This document shows, in pieces, positions 25,260 through 37,150 of a DNA stretch of 64,000 bases; position 1 is the first letter of the stretch; every line of letters begins with the position of its first letter. The stretch comes from Epiperipatus broadwayi (taxonomy: Eukaryota; Onychophora; Udeonychophora; Euonychophora; Peripatidae). The stretch covers positions 6,009,276 through 6,073,275 of the forward strand of contig JAQFVV010006245.1 of assembly GCA_028023455.1 (NCBI GenBank). The letters run 5' to 3'. Position numbers and translations under genes: made by a program. Below the pieces are notes generated by a model, which worked only from the letters and a program-made list of their open reading frames with translations, ran no database searches and was not told the origin of the DNA.

Positions 25260-25274
25260 GTTTAGTAATGATCA
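25260..25274. repeat. Target-site duplication, left copy (RTE 2)
   Basis: GTTTAGTAATGATCA; the partner at 28,468-28,482 differs by one base. The last few bases may belong to the TGAT tail of the element. Confidence 0.7.
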
Positions 25275-28200
25275 TCATCATCAACCATTATCAGTCCACT
25301 GCAGGATGAAGGTCTCTCCAAGTTCAATCCATCTACTCCGATTTTTAGCTTCTCTTCTGCACATCATCCCTGCACCCTTTCTTATTTCATCCATCTCACA
25401 TGTGGTCTCTTTCTGGGTCTTTTACAATCTCTTGGAATCCAGTTTAAGATTTCAATTATCCATCTATTATCATCTCTTCTAGCAATATGTCCAGCCTAAC
25501 TCCACTTCAGTCTTTATTTTTTTCAATGAAGTCAGTAACATCTGTTTGTTCTGTTACCCATATATTGTGTTTTCGATCTCTTCTTATTACTCCCAACATG
25601 CATCTCCCCATACTTCTTTGAATGGTCTGAAGTCTCTGTATTGCTTTTCTATTAAGTGTCCAAGTGTCAGATCCATATGTAAGAACTGATAAAACACATT
25701 TATTAAAAACCTTCCTTTTCAAACACATAGGCATGTTTTCTTTTAGTATCAAGTTATTTCTAGCACTCCAACCAAGTTTAATTCTATGATTAATTTCATC
25801 CATTATGTTTCCATCTGTATTAATAATCTGACCAAGTTATTTGTAACTGTTAACTTCTTCTAACACATCATAATCAATCTTAATTTTCATATTTTGAGAA
25901 AATCCATTAAACATTACTTTAGTCTTTTTAACATTTATCTTTAGTCCTACTTTCATCTGATAACTCCTGCAACATTTCCTGCAGCTCTAAAGTATTATTT
26001 GCAAAAACAACTACATCACCTGCAAAATCTAAATGACTTAAATAATCTCAATTTACTTTCATTCCTTTAGCTTCCCATTTTAATCCACAAAAGCACTGTT
26101 GTAAAATGTTTTGGAGATATGGAGTCACCCTGTGTTACACCCTTCTCAATGTTAATTTTCCCAGTATCATTATGTAATCTAATTGTTGCTGTTGCATTTT
26201 TATAATTATTCTTTAAAATATGACAATATCCCGGCTCTATACCTTGATGATCCAATGCTTTAATCACTGAAAAAATATTTATAGAATCAAATGCGTTTTC
26301 ATAATCTAAAAATCCCAAAGCATAATGGCAACTCATATTCATTTGTCATTTCTATAACTTCTCTCAATACCTGGATATGATCTACTGTACTAAAACCACT
26401 TTTAAATCCAGCTTGTTCTCTTGGTTGGTGAAAATCCAATGTTCTCTGTAGACGAGTTGTAATTATCTTGGTAAAAATTTTGTATAAAACTGATAAAAGA
26501 CTGATAGGCCTTTTTATCACCTTTTTTAAATATTAATACTGCATTTTTCCAATCATCTGGTACATCTTTATCATTTGGACATTTGGTATATATGTTTGCT
26601 AAAAAAATATCGACTTCTTCACCTGCTTCTTTTAATATATCAATTATAATTCCATCATTACCAGGAGCCTTTCCTTTCTTCATATATTTAATTGCATATC
26701 TCACTTCTTCAATTAAAATTCTGGGCAATTCTGAAGATGTAATAGATGTAGGAGGTACGTGTTCTTTATTACTATATAATTTTTGATAAAAGTCTTCTAC
26801 CCATTTCATGATGTCATCTCTCTTTTTAATAATAATTCCATCTTTTTTTCTTATTGCAGATATAAATTTCCTACCAATATCAAAATGTTGTCTTACACTC
26901 TTTAGATTTTTATTCTCTTCTACTGCTTTCCTTGCTAGTTCACAGCTATACTTTCTTATATCATTTTCAAGTCTTTTCCACATCATTTTACAAAATTCCA
27001 GATATTCAATCCTCTTTAATGCATCATTTTTGTATATCTTCATATTTCTTCTTTTCTTCATAAATTCTCTAGTCTCAGTAGAAATTTTATTGGTCAATTG
27101 CTGCTTTTTTCTACCAGCTATTTTCATATTAATTTCATTCAAATCTGAATCATGTTCAAAATCTACTAATACTTGAAACCGATATGTAAGTTCTAATTTA
27201 AATTCATTAGAATGTTTCTGAAGATTAGGAATGTCAACTGTAAATATTGTTTTTCTTAATAATTTTTGTCTCTCTAGTTTTGCATTAACAAATATCTTAC
27301 ACCTTATTAATCAATGATCACTTCCTGTGTTAAATTTATTAAGAACATTACAATCTTGAAATATGTATTTTCTTTTAGTCAAAATATAATCCAATTCTGC
27401 TGTACCTTCATTTGGATACTTCCATGTCCATTTCATTTTAATATTTTTCTCAAAAAAAGAATTCATAATATAAAAGTTTTTCCATTCTGCAAACTTCACA
27501 AGTCTATGTCTTCTCTCATTTCTATTATCATAACCAAAATTACCTACAGCACTTTCATCTTTCATTTGTTTACCAATTCTAACATTAAAGTCTCCCATAA
27601 CAATTTTAAAATATTGTTTACTCTGATCAAGTCTTTTGTACATCCATAGAAAAATCTTCTACTACTTCACCACTATGAGAACTTGTTGGGGCATAAACCT
27701 GAATTATCTGCATTTGGTATCTGCTATAAGTTGTATAACTAATTTTGCCACTCTGTCCGATACACCTCAATCTCCACAATGTTGTTCTTTCACTTTTTAT
27801 TTATAATGAATCCTGCTCCACTTGTATTTCCAATATCTGTGCCTTTACAATAGAGTACATGTCCACTTTTTAAATCAATTATCTCTTCACCTTTTCTTCT
27901 AACTTCACAAAGTCCAATAATGTCCCATTTAATATAAGATAGTTCTTCTAATTCTTGCAATCTTTCTTCATTTGAAAGTGATCTGCAGTTGTAAGTACCT
28001 AAATAAAAAGTCGTCATCAAATAGCAACCTGGGTCCGCAATCTTAGCATCCTCCGCCTTCGGCCACCAACCGCTGCCTTGGTTGGTGACTTTACAGCCTC
28101 CTGAGAATAAGAGCCACAATTTATTTTTGTCTGTCATAATTGTATATACCTATTAGAAAAAATATTTAGCATTTATACAAACATTCATTCTGCCTTATCA

Positions 28201-28467
28201 GGCAACTGAAAAAAAAACAAAAACATAGTTTTTCTTGATCTTAAACTCAGAGGTAAAGAGCCAATAAACTCATCACGCTGGTTAATGCGTATTGGTGAGC
28301 AGCCCATTCATGTTTGTATACTATATGAAAAATCACATAGTAATAACAGCTGCAACGACAAGAACATATGAACATTTGGACTTTGCCCTGCTTGGTTCCT
28401 TTAATGTTTCCAAGAGGAATCAAAGGATCTCCTTTCAGATAATAGCAAACTCCTTCCTCCTTTTCGT
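25275..28467 (-). mobile_element. RTE LINE 2, nearly full length (endonuclease-RT)
   Basis: A 3.2-kb minus-strand RTE of the CFDP2-like type. It has a 5' leader (28,140-28,467), then a frame starting near 28,137 with the 5' block GSGWWPKAEDAKIADPGC, and an APE-type endonuclease: YLGTYNCRSL, KWDIIGLCEVRRKG, IVMGDFNVRIGKQ, ELDYIL and TGSDH (27,310-28,060). A linker with KQQLTNKISTETREF and KGKAPGNDGIIIDILKEA follows (26,600-27,090). RT then has YENAFDSINIFS and KGVTQGDSISP (26,110-26,340) and LDFAGDV at 26,015-26,026. The second residue of the usual FADD/FAGD-spaced motif differs from RTE 1, which keeps FADD. The C-terminal TYGSDTWTL, RSMGRCMLGVIRRD and the TGATGAT tail end it. At least four frameshifts or stops. 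Endonuclease would nick the target and RT would prime there; this copy cannot. Confidence 0.9.
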
Positions 28468-28482
28468 TTAGTAATAATCAAA
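28468..28482. repeat. Target-site duplication, right copy (RTE 2)
   Basis: GTTTAGTAATAATCA, 14 of 15 identical to 25,260-25,274. It marks the 5' end of a full-length insertion. Confidence 0.7.
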
Positions 28483-28639
28483 TGTAAATATAAAAAGATA
28501 AACTACTTAATAAATCAATAATTTAACAATCTATTTCAGAGAGAACTCTCGAGTCTAATCTGGCTTCTTCAACCTTCATTTTGTTTTCTCCATATTTCCC
28601 TAGAAAACTTTTATCTTATCCATTTATCTTTCTGAAATG

Positions 28640-29190
28640 TCTGTGCATATATTATATAAATATAGAATGTAAATAAAACGGATACTCTACAAAAATCTAC
28701 ATATGCTAATAATAATTTGCAAGTAATAAACAGACTTATATAAATTAGCTATTTTGCAAAAGATTGGACTCATATAAAAAATGCCAAACTAAAACTAAGA
28801 TTAGCAAAGGGATAGCTAATTAGTTTATGAAATGTAGGTATGCTAAGTAGCCATACAGAAAACTTGGAGAGAGTATAATCCATTTACTTATCAGAATTTA
28901 ATATTGAAATGCCAGTAGCATAATTGCTCCAGAAAGCATACATTTATATATCTAACAACAACAAGCATATTTAAGTAAAAGACTGTAATTTAAACACCTA
29001 ATGCTGCTTTTACAATTATTCTGTGCCTCAGAAGCAAAATATATAACTAAAAGATTAATAATAGACTGTACTTATTTCTTATGAAATTCAAAATTACTTA
29101 TTTTTTATTTATTTGTATTTATTATTGTTAAATAAATTGTTTGATACTAAACTTGGGTTAATTTATTTAAAGTTATTCATGCTCCCCTGA
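28640..29190 (+). repeat. 5' LTR of gypsy copy B (degenerate)
   Basis: Diverged direct repeat of about 31,980-32,475. Shared landmarks in order include CTTGGAGAGAGTAT, ATCTAACA.CAACAAGCA, TATTTCTTATG and a final GTTATTCATGCTC / GTTATTGATGCTC. The clear similarity starts near 28,685. The text just before (TTTCTGAAATG then an AT-rich run and AATAAA) resembles the end of gypsy copy A, so the true LTR start may be about 28,640. Confidence 0.65.
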
Positions 29191-29299
29191 CTGGCATTTT
29201 ATCAACATCTTCAGGACATAGCAGAATAGATACAGTTAAAAATTCAAGAACTTATGCTAGCAATAGCAGTCTTTAGTGAGAATAATTTATTGCATACTC

Positions 29300-30800
29300 C
29301 AAAACAAGAATAATAAAATCATTATTCAGTAATATAAAAGTATGAAAAAATTAGGTAGAACATGTGGAATGCTACATGCACATAAAAAAATAGAAGAACT
29401 ACTGAAAGTGTTTACAGTCTTATGGTTTGCAGGACATATATTGTACAACTGGCAAATAAATTGTGTGACCCTAAAATATATGAGAAACTTCTGTACCATG
29501 AATTGAATCAAAAAATTAAATGGTTACTTCACTCCATAAAGAGCAAAACTGATAGCAAATTTGAGACTAAAAAACAGAAGCAAATACAGATACACAAGAT
29601 CCCAGTAGAATGAAGTACATTGTATTGTTCTGCTATTGTGGTAAAACTGGTCATTTAAGTGAAAATTGTAAACATAAAAGTAAAACATGAACTCTTTGCA
29701 AAAAAAAAAGAACTTTTAGCATGCAACTGTCACAGTAAAAAATTCAGTGTCAAAATTAAGCAAATGTCATGTGTAAATATGGTGAGGCAGAATAGTAATT
29801 ATGTGTGGTGAAGTTTAAATAATGACCACAAACTGCTTGATGTGGACATCTGTGATCAAAAATTACTGATATTATATAAAGATTGGTTGAAAATCAGCAG
29901 AGGTATTGTAAGAAAATAACAATATCGATGATAATGGCAATAAAATTTTTATGCGAGGAAAAATAACAGTATCTGAAAAACTGAATTAGAGGGTTAGATT
30001 TCTCCCATTGTATATCATTAACAAAATCAGGTTTTACTCTTTAGGAATCTATATAAACATCATAAAGAGAATTCAATTGTAAACTATAGTGCAAAAGAAG
30101 TACCCTGGGATTGTTTAAGTTTGAAACAGCAGAGTTAAAACCACAACCTGTCAATGTTTTGAATTGGTGAAGGAAGCACAGCCCATTATCTGTAAAGCAT
30201 TCTCTGAAAGAAAAAGTAGAAAAATACTAAGACTGGTAGAAGATTTGTCCTCGGTTTCACTTATAGCGATTATTATGAAAACAGATAGAAATCTTTGACA
30301 GTGAGAAGACTACCATGTTACATTAAATAAATTTATTAATAAAACTGCCTATCCAGTTCCTAGCAAACATGAAATATTGGCTTCATTGCAAAGAAGTTTT
30401 GTATTTTCCAAAACTAGACCTCCTGTGACAGAAAGAACAGTGAAATTATTATTAGATATGTTTTATAAGTGAAATAAATTGTCATATGAAATTATAATAG
30501 CACCAAATATTTCCCAGGCAAAAATGGATCTTTTTCATGGTATGGATGACATTATTCCATATTTAGATGATATTTTGGTCAATACAGAATCGGAACTGAA
30601 ATTAGAAAGGTGAGTAAATGCATTTGTTCAATTTAGATAAAGTAGAAGCCAAGATAAACAAATCAAAGTATATCTGATGGTCTACAAATGAAATAAAATT
30701 TCTTGGAAAGTATCCAAATCTAGACAAATAATGGCCATAAAAAACGCTGCAAGATCAAGAAATGTCGTTCCAGGGCATTAATGGTACTAAGTAGTCGGAG
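29300..30800 (+). pseudogene. Gypsy copy B gag and RT remnants (K02A2.6-like)
   Basis: Gag end: IYEKLLYHELNQKIKWLL (about 29,480-29,530), then a zinc knuckle CYCGKTGHLSENC (about 29,643-29,680, one residue short of the normal spacing) and a second damaged one. RT: TAYPVPSKHEILASLQRSF (30,343-30,400), FSKTRP in place of the FSKLDL catalytic block, KLSYEIIIAPNISQAKMDLF and IIPYLDDILVNTES with the YLDD active site (30,550-30,590). Many stops. Sequence of protease between 29,780 and 30,250 is barely traceable. Together with the LTR-like repeats on both sides it forms one old element of about 3.8 kb. Confidence 0.7.
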
Positions 30801-31169
30801 CATTGATGATGATAAGCATGTTTTAATATCTCCAGCATTATTGTTTTGATGGTTGTATTATTATGGATTAGCACTTAAGTTGGTACATCCAAATTTATGG
30901 TTAAATAATTGCCCAAGTTGGCAAAGGCTCAATAGCTAGTCTGGTTTACAGTAGATCCATTTCAAATCCAGCCAAAAGATGGACTGTTGATTTTTGTATT
31001 ATCTATTTTGATTGATCATTCATGATGATGAATAGTTATTTTGATTATTTTGCTTATACTTATTTTAATGCTGGTGGATATATAGTTAATCATGGTTGCC
31101 CTAAGGGATTAAGTGGCTGATCTCTCAAAGATCTCATGCTCTCTTTAATATATAAATTTTTTTATTATA

Positions 31170-31335
31170 TATAGAGCTCGCAAATAAGCTCTTAATAAAC
31201 TTAGCAGAATATCCCCAACCTCAGACTGGTTTCTGCTACTGGCTTCCTCAGTGAGGTGCTAGAATATTCAATTGAGCATTAGATTAAAAATACCAGGACA
31301 AGCCCAGCACTTTATCTAATGGATAACTATTAAGT
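31170..31335. repeat. Partial extra copy of the MITE interior
   Basis: About 160 bp repeated in direct orientation at 31,551-31,706: CAAATAAGCTCTTAATAA, then GGTTTCTGCTACT.GCTTCCT, then ACCAGGACAAGCCCAGCACT and TATCTAATGGATAACTATTA. The tRNA-like B box is more damaged in this copy. Confidence 0.75.
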
Positions 31336-31480
31336 AGAAAATCTGAAATTTTCAGACATCTATATATCTTCCAAACCAACTATCTAACTTAAATAGCCAT
31401 ATGGGATTGAACTAAGTTCAGATACACCATATATACTTTAGCAATATAAAATTGCCAAAGTCTATTATAGCAAAAAATAA

Positions 31481-31801
31481 AATTACAAAAAAAATCAAGT
31501 CAGATGTCACATGACGTAATTTAACAAGTTTGTATTACAAATGTTATACATAGAGGTTGCAAATAAGCTCTTAATAAGCTTTGCAGAATATCCCCAATCC
31601 CAGACCGGTTTCTGCTACTAGCTTCCTCAGTGAGGTGCTAGGATTCAAACATTAGATTAAAAATACCAGGACAAGCCCAGCACTCTATCTAATGGATAAC
31701 TATTAACAGCTTATTTGCGAGCTCTATAGATAACATTTGTAATACAAGCTTGTTAAATTAGGTCATGTGACATCTGATTTGATTTTTTTTTTTTGTAAAT
31801 T
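31481..31801. mobile_element. MITE with about 90-bp terminal inverted repeats and tRNA-like core
   Basis: The ends 31,481-31,569 and 31,708-31,801 are inverted repeats (for example CAGATGTCACATGACGTAAT against TAGGTCATGTGACATCTGAT). The interior, read on the minus strand, contains an A-box-like TTAGATAGAGTGCTGG (31,677-31,695) and a B-box-like GTTTGAATCCTAG (31,638-31,650), the order and spacing of a tRNA gene. It is either a MITE that received a SINE or a SINE flanked by an inverted duplication. It sits inside gypsy copy B. Confidence 0.65.
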
Positions 31802-31979
31802 TTTTTAATATATTTTTGATATTCCTCATTATCTTAAATATAATATTTAATTTTAAAATGTTTATTTGGGGATAATTTGCTACTACCTCATTTCTATTTT
31901 CCATTTCATTACCCCATCCTGAATTTAGATTATAAATAAAATGGATTTCATAATTATGTAAATTAATTATCTTAATTTT

Positions 31980-32475
31980 AATATTCTCTAGAAAATATCT
32001 AAATCTGCTAATATTAATAATTTGCTAGTAAATAAGCAGATATATTATGTACATTAGCCATTGATAAGCAAAAGAACAGACTTATATATAAAAAAAAACA
32101 GGCTAAAACTAGTGTGTGTGCTAAGTAAGCACAAAGAAAACTTGGAGAGAGTATGATCAGTTTACTTTTAATATCAGATTGTCGGCTAAACTATAATATT
32201 AAATTGCTAAAAGCATAATTGTTCAGAAAACATATACACATATATCTAACAGTAACAAGCACATGTGGATAAAAGACTTTATAATTTTTTTAAGTGTGGA
32301 TAAAAGACTTTATAATTTAAAAACAATTAATAATACTTTTAACCTGTGTGCTATATTTATTTCTTATGGAATTCCAAATTATTTATTTGTTATTATTCAT
32401 ATTATTAAATAAACCATTTTGTTACTAAATTTGTGTTATTTAAAAGTTATTGATGCTCTCCCAACTGGTATCTCA
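31980..32475 (+). repeat. 3' LTR of gypsy copy B (degenerate)
   Basis: Partner of 28,685-29,190, with the gag-RT remnant between the two. It contains a private 33-bp tandem duplication (GTGGATAAAAGACTTTATAA twice, 32,254-32,318). The end ATTGATGCTCTCCCAACTGG parallels ATTCATGCTCCCCTGACTGG of the 5' copy. Confidence 0.65.
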
Positions 32476-32489
32476 GGACTTTTCTCCAT

Positions 32490-34312
32490 ATTTTATTCAG
32501 TCTAAGAATTCATGTATCTCCCTATAGCATTTCTTTTATCACAATAAAAGGTCAGCTCTATTTCATCCCTTTAATTATTTCAATGATGTGAGTGGACATT
32601 TCACTATTCTCTCACCAATGTGTTTTGCATTTGATAACTCATTGTTAATCCTAATATATTATTCTTGTCAAAACTTCCACTGTGTGGTCTGCAGATTACG
32701 TACTTCTTCCATTAATTGCTCAAAATTCAAACCTTTAAGTAAGCACTGTTAGGGCATATTTGCTAAAAGTCTTCTATTTCAAACACATAAACATTTTTTT
32801 TTTTAATATTAAGTTATAATTACAAAATACACCCAAATTATATTTTATGTTTAATTTCATCTATCATATTTCCATCTGTATATTAACACTTTAACCTAAT
32901 TAAAATGATTTATTTCTTCCAATTCATTACTATCAATATGTATTTTCTTCATTTTTTGAAAAGCCTTTGACTATTATTTTATTATTTATCTTTAGTTCTA
33001 TTTTCCCGAGAGTTCTTACAATCCTAAAGCATTATTTATACAAAAAAAAAAAATCATCATCTGCAAAATCTAGATGACTTTAAACATTTTTAGACAAGAA
33101 ATTTCTGTGTTAATTTTTTAGCATTATTATGTAGTCGAATAACATATTCTCAAGAATTTGATAGTTTCCTGGGTCCATATAATGCTTTATATACTTATAA
33201 AAACAAATGTTTTTTCATAATATACAAATTCAATGCAAAATATTCATTTCTATAACTACCTTTAATATTTGCAAGTGATGTTTTTTGCTGTAACTATTTT
33301 TAATAGTTTTGGTAAATATCTAACATAGAAAATTGATTGTCTTTTTTTTTAACCATCATTACATATTTTTTCATATCCTTCAATATATCTTCAATCTTTA
33401 TATATTTAATGTATAATATTGCCGGCAATTTCTCTATTTCTTCACTTGCTGCTTTTAAAATATCCATTATGATTTGATTTTTAGAACTTTCCCATTTTCC
33501 TCAATGATTTATTTGCATACATCATGTCTTTATTTAAAATATGTGTCATTTCAAATAATGCTATCATAATTGTATGGATTTGTTTTTTAATATTATATAG
33601 TTCTTTGTAGAATTCTACATATTCCATGATATCATAGCTATTTTATAATATTTCCACTTTGTTTTTTTTTATTCCTGAAATAATTTTCTGATATTAAATT
33701 TTTTTTTGACTTTTGAAATTTTTTTTTTTTTGTAGTTTTCTTACACTTTCACAGTTTTTAAACCATTTTACAGATTTTTAGATATTAACATTGCTTTGGC
33801 TAAGTAAAAAAAATTGAGGTGAATTATTACTATTTTTAACTACTATTTAGGTATCTATTTTTAGAAACAAAACACAATTTCTTATTGATTTTATTAAGTC
33901 TGACTCATCATCAAAGTCTGTTAATATTTTAATAACATCTGCAAACAAGTTGGAGTATTTCTAAAAATTAAGGATAGCAACTGCTTCTCTGGCTTTGCTG
34001 TAAACATATCTTAGTTCTCACTAACTGAGAGCCACTTTCTATACTGAAACTGTTGAGTATAGTCATGAAATATATATTTTCTATTAATTAAAATGTAATT
34101 TAACTCTGATGTGCACACATATTTCTGGATTAATTTTTTCTCTGAATATTTTCTCAAAAAGAATTCAAATTGTATAAATTTTCATTTTTAAAAAAATTCA
34201 TAAACATGTCTACTTCATTTCTAAACCTCCACAACCAAATTTATTCAGATAATTCCTAATCTTGCATTAAAAGTCTATGGTAATTTTGAGACTGTCTAGT
34301 CTGTTCAAAAAC
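32490..34312 (-). pseudogene. RTE LINE 3, old copy, 3' two-thirds
   Basis: A heavily mutated RTE read on the minus strand. It keeps the order of RTE 2: endonuclease end with TKICL in place of the EN-linker region (about 33,960-34,040), IIMDILKAASEEIEKLPA (about 33,420-33,480), KTIKN.YSKKH, the SHLDFADDDFF active-site block (about 33,045-33,080) and the thumb with DGNMIDEIKHKI (about 32,840-32,880). Stops are so frequent that no part could function. It is interrupted at 34,313 by a younger RTE and resumes at 35,236. Confidence 0.65.
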
Positions 34313-34321
34313 ACTCTGTAT

Positions 34322-35226
34322 CATCATCATTTTCAACCATTATCGATCCACTGCAGGAGAAATGTCAATCCATTTTCTCTGATCTCTAATTTCTATTCTC
34401 TACATCATCCCAACACACTTCCTTATTTCATCCATCCATCTCATGTGGTCTCTTTCTAGGTCATTTATAATCTCTTAGAATCCAGTTTAAGATTTCAATT
34501 GTCTATATATTATCATCTCTTCTAACACGTCTAGCTCAATTCCCTTGTGTCTTAATTCTTTCAATGATGTCAGTAACACCTGTTTGTTGTCTCACCCACG
34601 TATTTAGTTTTTGATCTCTTCTTGTTACTCCTAACATACATCTCTCCATCATTGAGTGGTCTGAAGTCTCTATATTGCTCTTCTGTTAAATATCCAAGTC
34701 AAATCCGTAAGTATGAACCAGTAACACACATTTATTAAAAATCTTCCTTTTCAACCACATAGGCATATTTCCTTTTAATATTGAATTATTCCTATCAAAA
34801 ACATTCCAAGCAGTTTTAATTCTATGATTAGTTTCATCAATTATGTTTCCATCTATAGTAATAATCTGACCAAGATATTTGTACATCTTCTAACTCATCA
34901 TTATCAATCTTTATTTTCTTCTTTTGAGAAAATCCATTGAACAATAATCTTTTTAACATTTACCTTTAATCCTATTTTCTTACTTTCATCTGATAACTTT
35001 TGGGATATTTCCTGAAACTCTAAAGCATTATTTGCAAAAACAACTACATCAATTACAAAATCTAAATGATTTAAATAATCTCTATTTACTTTTATTTCCT
35101 TAGTTTCCCAGTTTAATCCACAAAGGATTAAATTATATAATTTAATATTTATAATTCTGTATATCTGTAAAAAAACTTCTCTAATTCTTCCTATATATAA
35201 TTAAAGTATATAATTTAATGTATATA
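34322..35226 (-). mobile_element. RTE LINE 4, young 5'-truncated copy nested in RTE 3
   Basis: The minus strand carries the last part of RT and the C-terminal domain: HTYGFDL in place of TYGSETW, KYLGQIITIDGNIIDETNHR and LKGNMPMWLKRKIFNKCVL (34,686-34,886), ending in the RTE 3' end at 34,322 with a TGATGATGA tail. It is better preserved than the surrounding RTE 3. ACTCTGTAT at 34,313-34,321 and 35,227-35,235 is the likely 9-bp TSD, and the host element reads on across it. The last 90 bp (35,134-35,226) also hold a local tandem duplication of TTCTGTATATCT. Confidence 0.75.
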
Positions 35227-35235
35227 ACTCTGTAT

Positions 35236-35560
35236 ATCTATATAAAAATTCTCTCATCAAGAATGAGAACTAGACAAGACAAAAATTAAATAATTTGCAA
35301 TTGTTATTATCCGTTATTTTGATATTTCCATCTTGATATATATAAAAAATTTCATTCCTTTTGGGCTTTCAAAATTTGTGCCTTTATATTAAAGTGTATA
35401 TTGATTTCTCAAATTATTTAATTTTTTCTTTTAATTAAATAAAGCCCAACAATATCTCATTTAACATTAGGGATTTTTTTCAATTCCTACACAATTTTCT
35501 TTACCTGAAAATGATTTTATATTTGTAGATAGACAAATTAAATGTTGATATTAATGGGCA
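35236..35560 (-). pseudogene. RTE LINE 3, 5' endonuclease remainder
   Basis: Aligns with the start of RTE 2 (27,640-27,990): ATGAGAAC near 35,260, AATTTGTGCCTTTATATTAA against AATATCTGTGCCTTTACAAT, and AAAGCCCAACAATATCTCAT against CAAAGTCCAATAATGTCCCA. The minus-strand peptide is only faintly recognisable as the WDIIGLCE region. Confidence 0.6.
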
Positions 35561-36289
35561 GCCTAAACCTATAAAATTTTTTATTATTATTGTAATAATG
35601 CGAAACAAATAATCTTCCCATTATTAATGTAAATTCCAGATAGATTGTGTTCAATAAATAGGCTTGATCTTTTTATGAATATGTGCATTGTAAGCTACCC
35701 TTTACAACCCCCTCTCCTTACAGGGTTAGAATTTTAATCTGTCATGAAAATTTTAACACTTATACAAGATTTGGATTTGAAGTTTGATGTTTTTTTTTTT
35801 TTTTACACAAATATAAGAAGGATAGTGAAACCTCTTTCTATTGTTTTCTAAAACTTAACTACACAAACTGCTTTCTATTCTTCTCTATTCACTTTCATGA
35901 AATATTTTTCAAGGTGGGGTTCAAACATAAGTTTTTTTTTTTTAAAAAAACTACTGATGGTTATGTTTTGAGCACACTAATAAAAATGTGTTTGTTTCAG
36001 ATAGCACATATTTTTTTTTCTTGTTATCCTCTATCCTGCTCCTATTGAGTCTTATTGGATTTCCTTTGAGGACTAACAGAAGATTGGAGCAACCATCACT
36101 TAGTGTGGTTTAACTCTTTTAAATAAAGTGGCTCTAAAGTATCCTAATATCTGCTTTGGCATCCATTAGGGAATATTCTCATCATAATTTTTAACCTAAC
36201 TTCATAATATCTAATTTTTTTTTTACTTATCAATATTCATTTTTTTTTTCCACACATCAGTTGAGTATGACAATTCTATAATTACTAAG
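35561..36289. other. Unassigned, between RTE 3 and gypsy C
   Basis: A more complex block at about 35,690-35,750 and 36,040-36,180 could be the 3' untranslated part or LTR of gypsy C. It does not match the 2.1-kb LTR-like arms at 46.9-51.3 kb. No gene seen. Confidence 0.3.
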
Positions 36290-37150
36290 ATTGTCCATAG
36301 TATGGTTTCATAATTCAGGTATTATATGTGCCCCTAACTTGTCCTTCCATATCCAACCAAAATGCATTAGGACTCGATTGTTTAACTATTGTGTAAGGTC
36401 CTTCATATAAAGGGTAAAACTCACTGTATTTATTTTCGATTTGCTTACTAATATGAGGGTTTTTTTATTAAAACTTTGTCTCCTACTTTGAAAGTATGTG
36501 GAGTTCCAGTCTTATTTTTGTTCCTTTTATTGGCCTTACTTACCAATCGAAGATATGCTTTCTGCACATTTTCCTCCATACTATTTTGTTTATATCTAGT
36601 CATAGGTTGATATTTAGTGAACAACATGGGAATTGATTGATTAAAATGTAGTTCAATGGATGTGAATCCAGTGGATTCATTCACACTCCATGGAGTTGAT
36701 ATAATTAACTATCTGGTCTATCTGTTTTACCCACCCTCTAAGCTCATCCCTTAGGTAAGTCCTGAACAAACAACCCAACTCCCGCATTACACATTCGCAA
36801 GGGTTTGACTGTGGATTTCTAATGGAGATTCCTAATGGATGTGAGCGTACATTTTATTTGTGATCTTTCCACCCATTTTTTCCATTCTTTGGATAGGAAA
36901 GGGGTACCATGGTCTGTTAAAATGGTTTTGGGTTTTCCTATCTTCACAAATTGGAGGGTGTCTAATACCTTGATGGTATACCTGGTATTAGCTTGGGGTA
37001 TTGGGTAAGCAGAAACATATTTAGTAAAGAGATCATAGGCTATCAATAGATATATTTGTTTATTAAATGGGGGTAAGGGCCTATAATAATCGATCACCAA
37101 GATCTCATTTGGTCCTTTGGGAAATATTGATTTTGCAGTATTATAATAAT
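36290..37150 (-). pseudogene. Gypsy C integrase catalytic core and C-terminus
   Basis: Minus strand: GPNEILVIDYYRPLPPFNKQ (first catalytic Asp), YLLIAYDLFTKYVSAYPI, KPKTILTDHGTPFLSKEW (second Asp), then after a frameshift near 36,835 IRNPQSNPCECVMRELGCLF (third acidic residue, Glu). NQSIPMLFTKYQPMTRYK and TPHTFKVGDKVLIKKPSY follow, and after another shift YPLYEGPYTIVKQSSPNAFW, the GPY/F module, ending near 36,300. Integrase inserts the cDNA in the genome. The N-terminal HHCC finger is not here: it lies 4.8 kb away at 41.9-42.2 kb, so the gene is split. Confidence 0.8.

Noticed and set aside
26583-27176. Plus-strand frames in RTE 2 (67 and 122 codons)
   Set aside because: Antisense shadows of the LINE coding strand.
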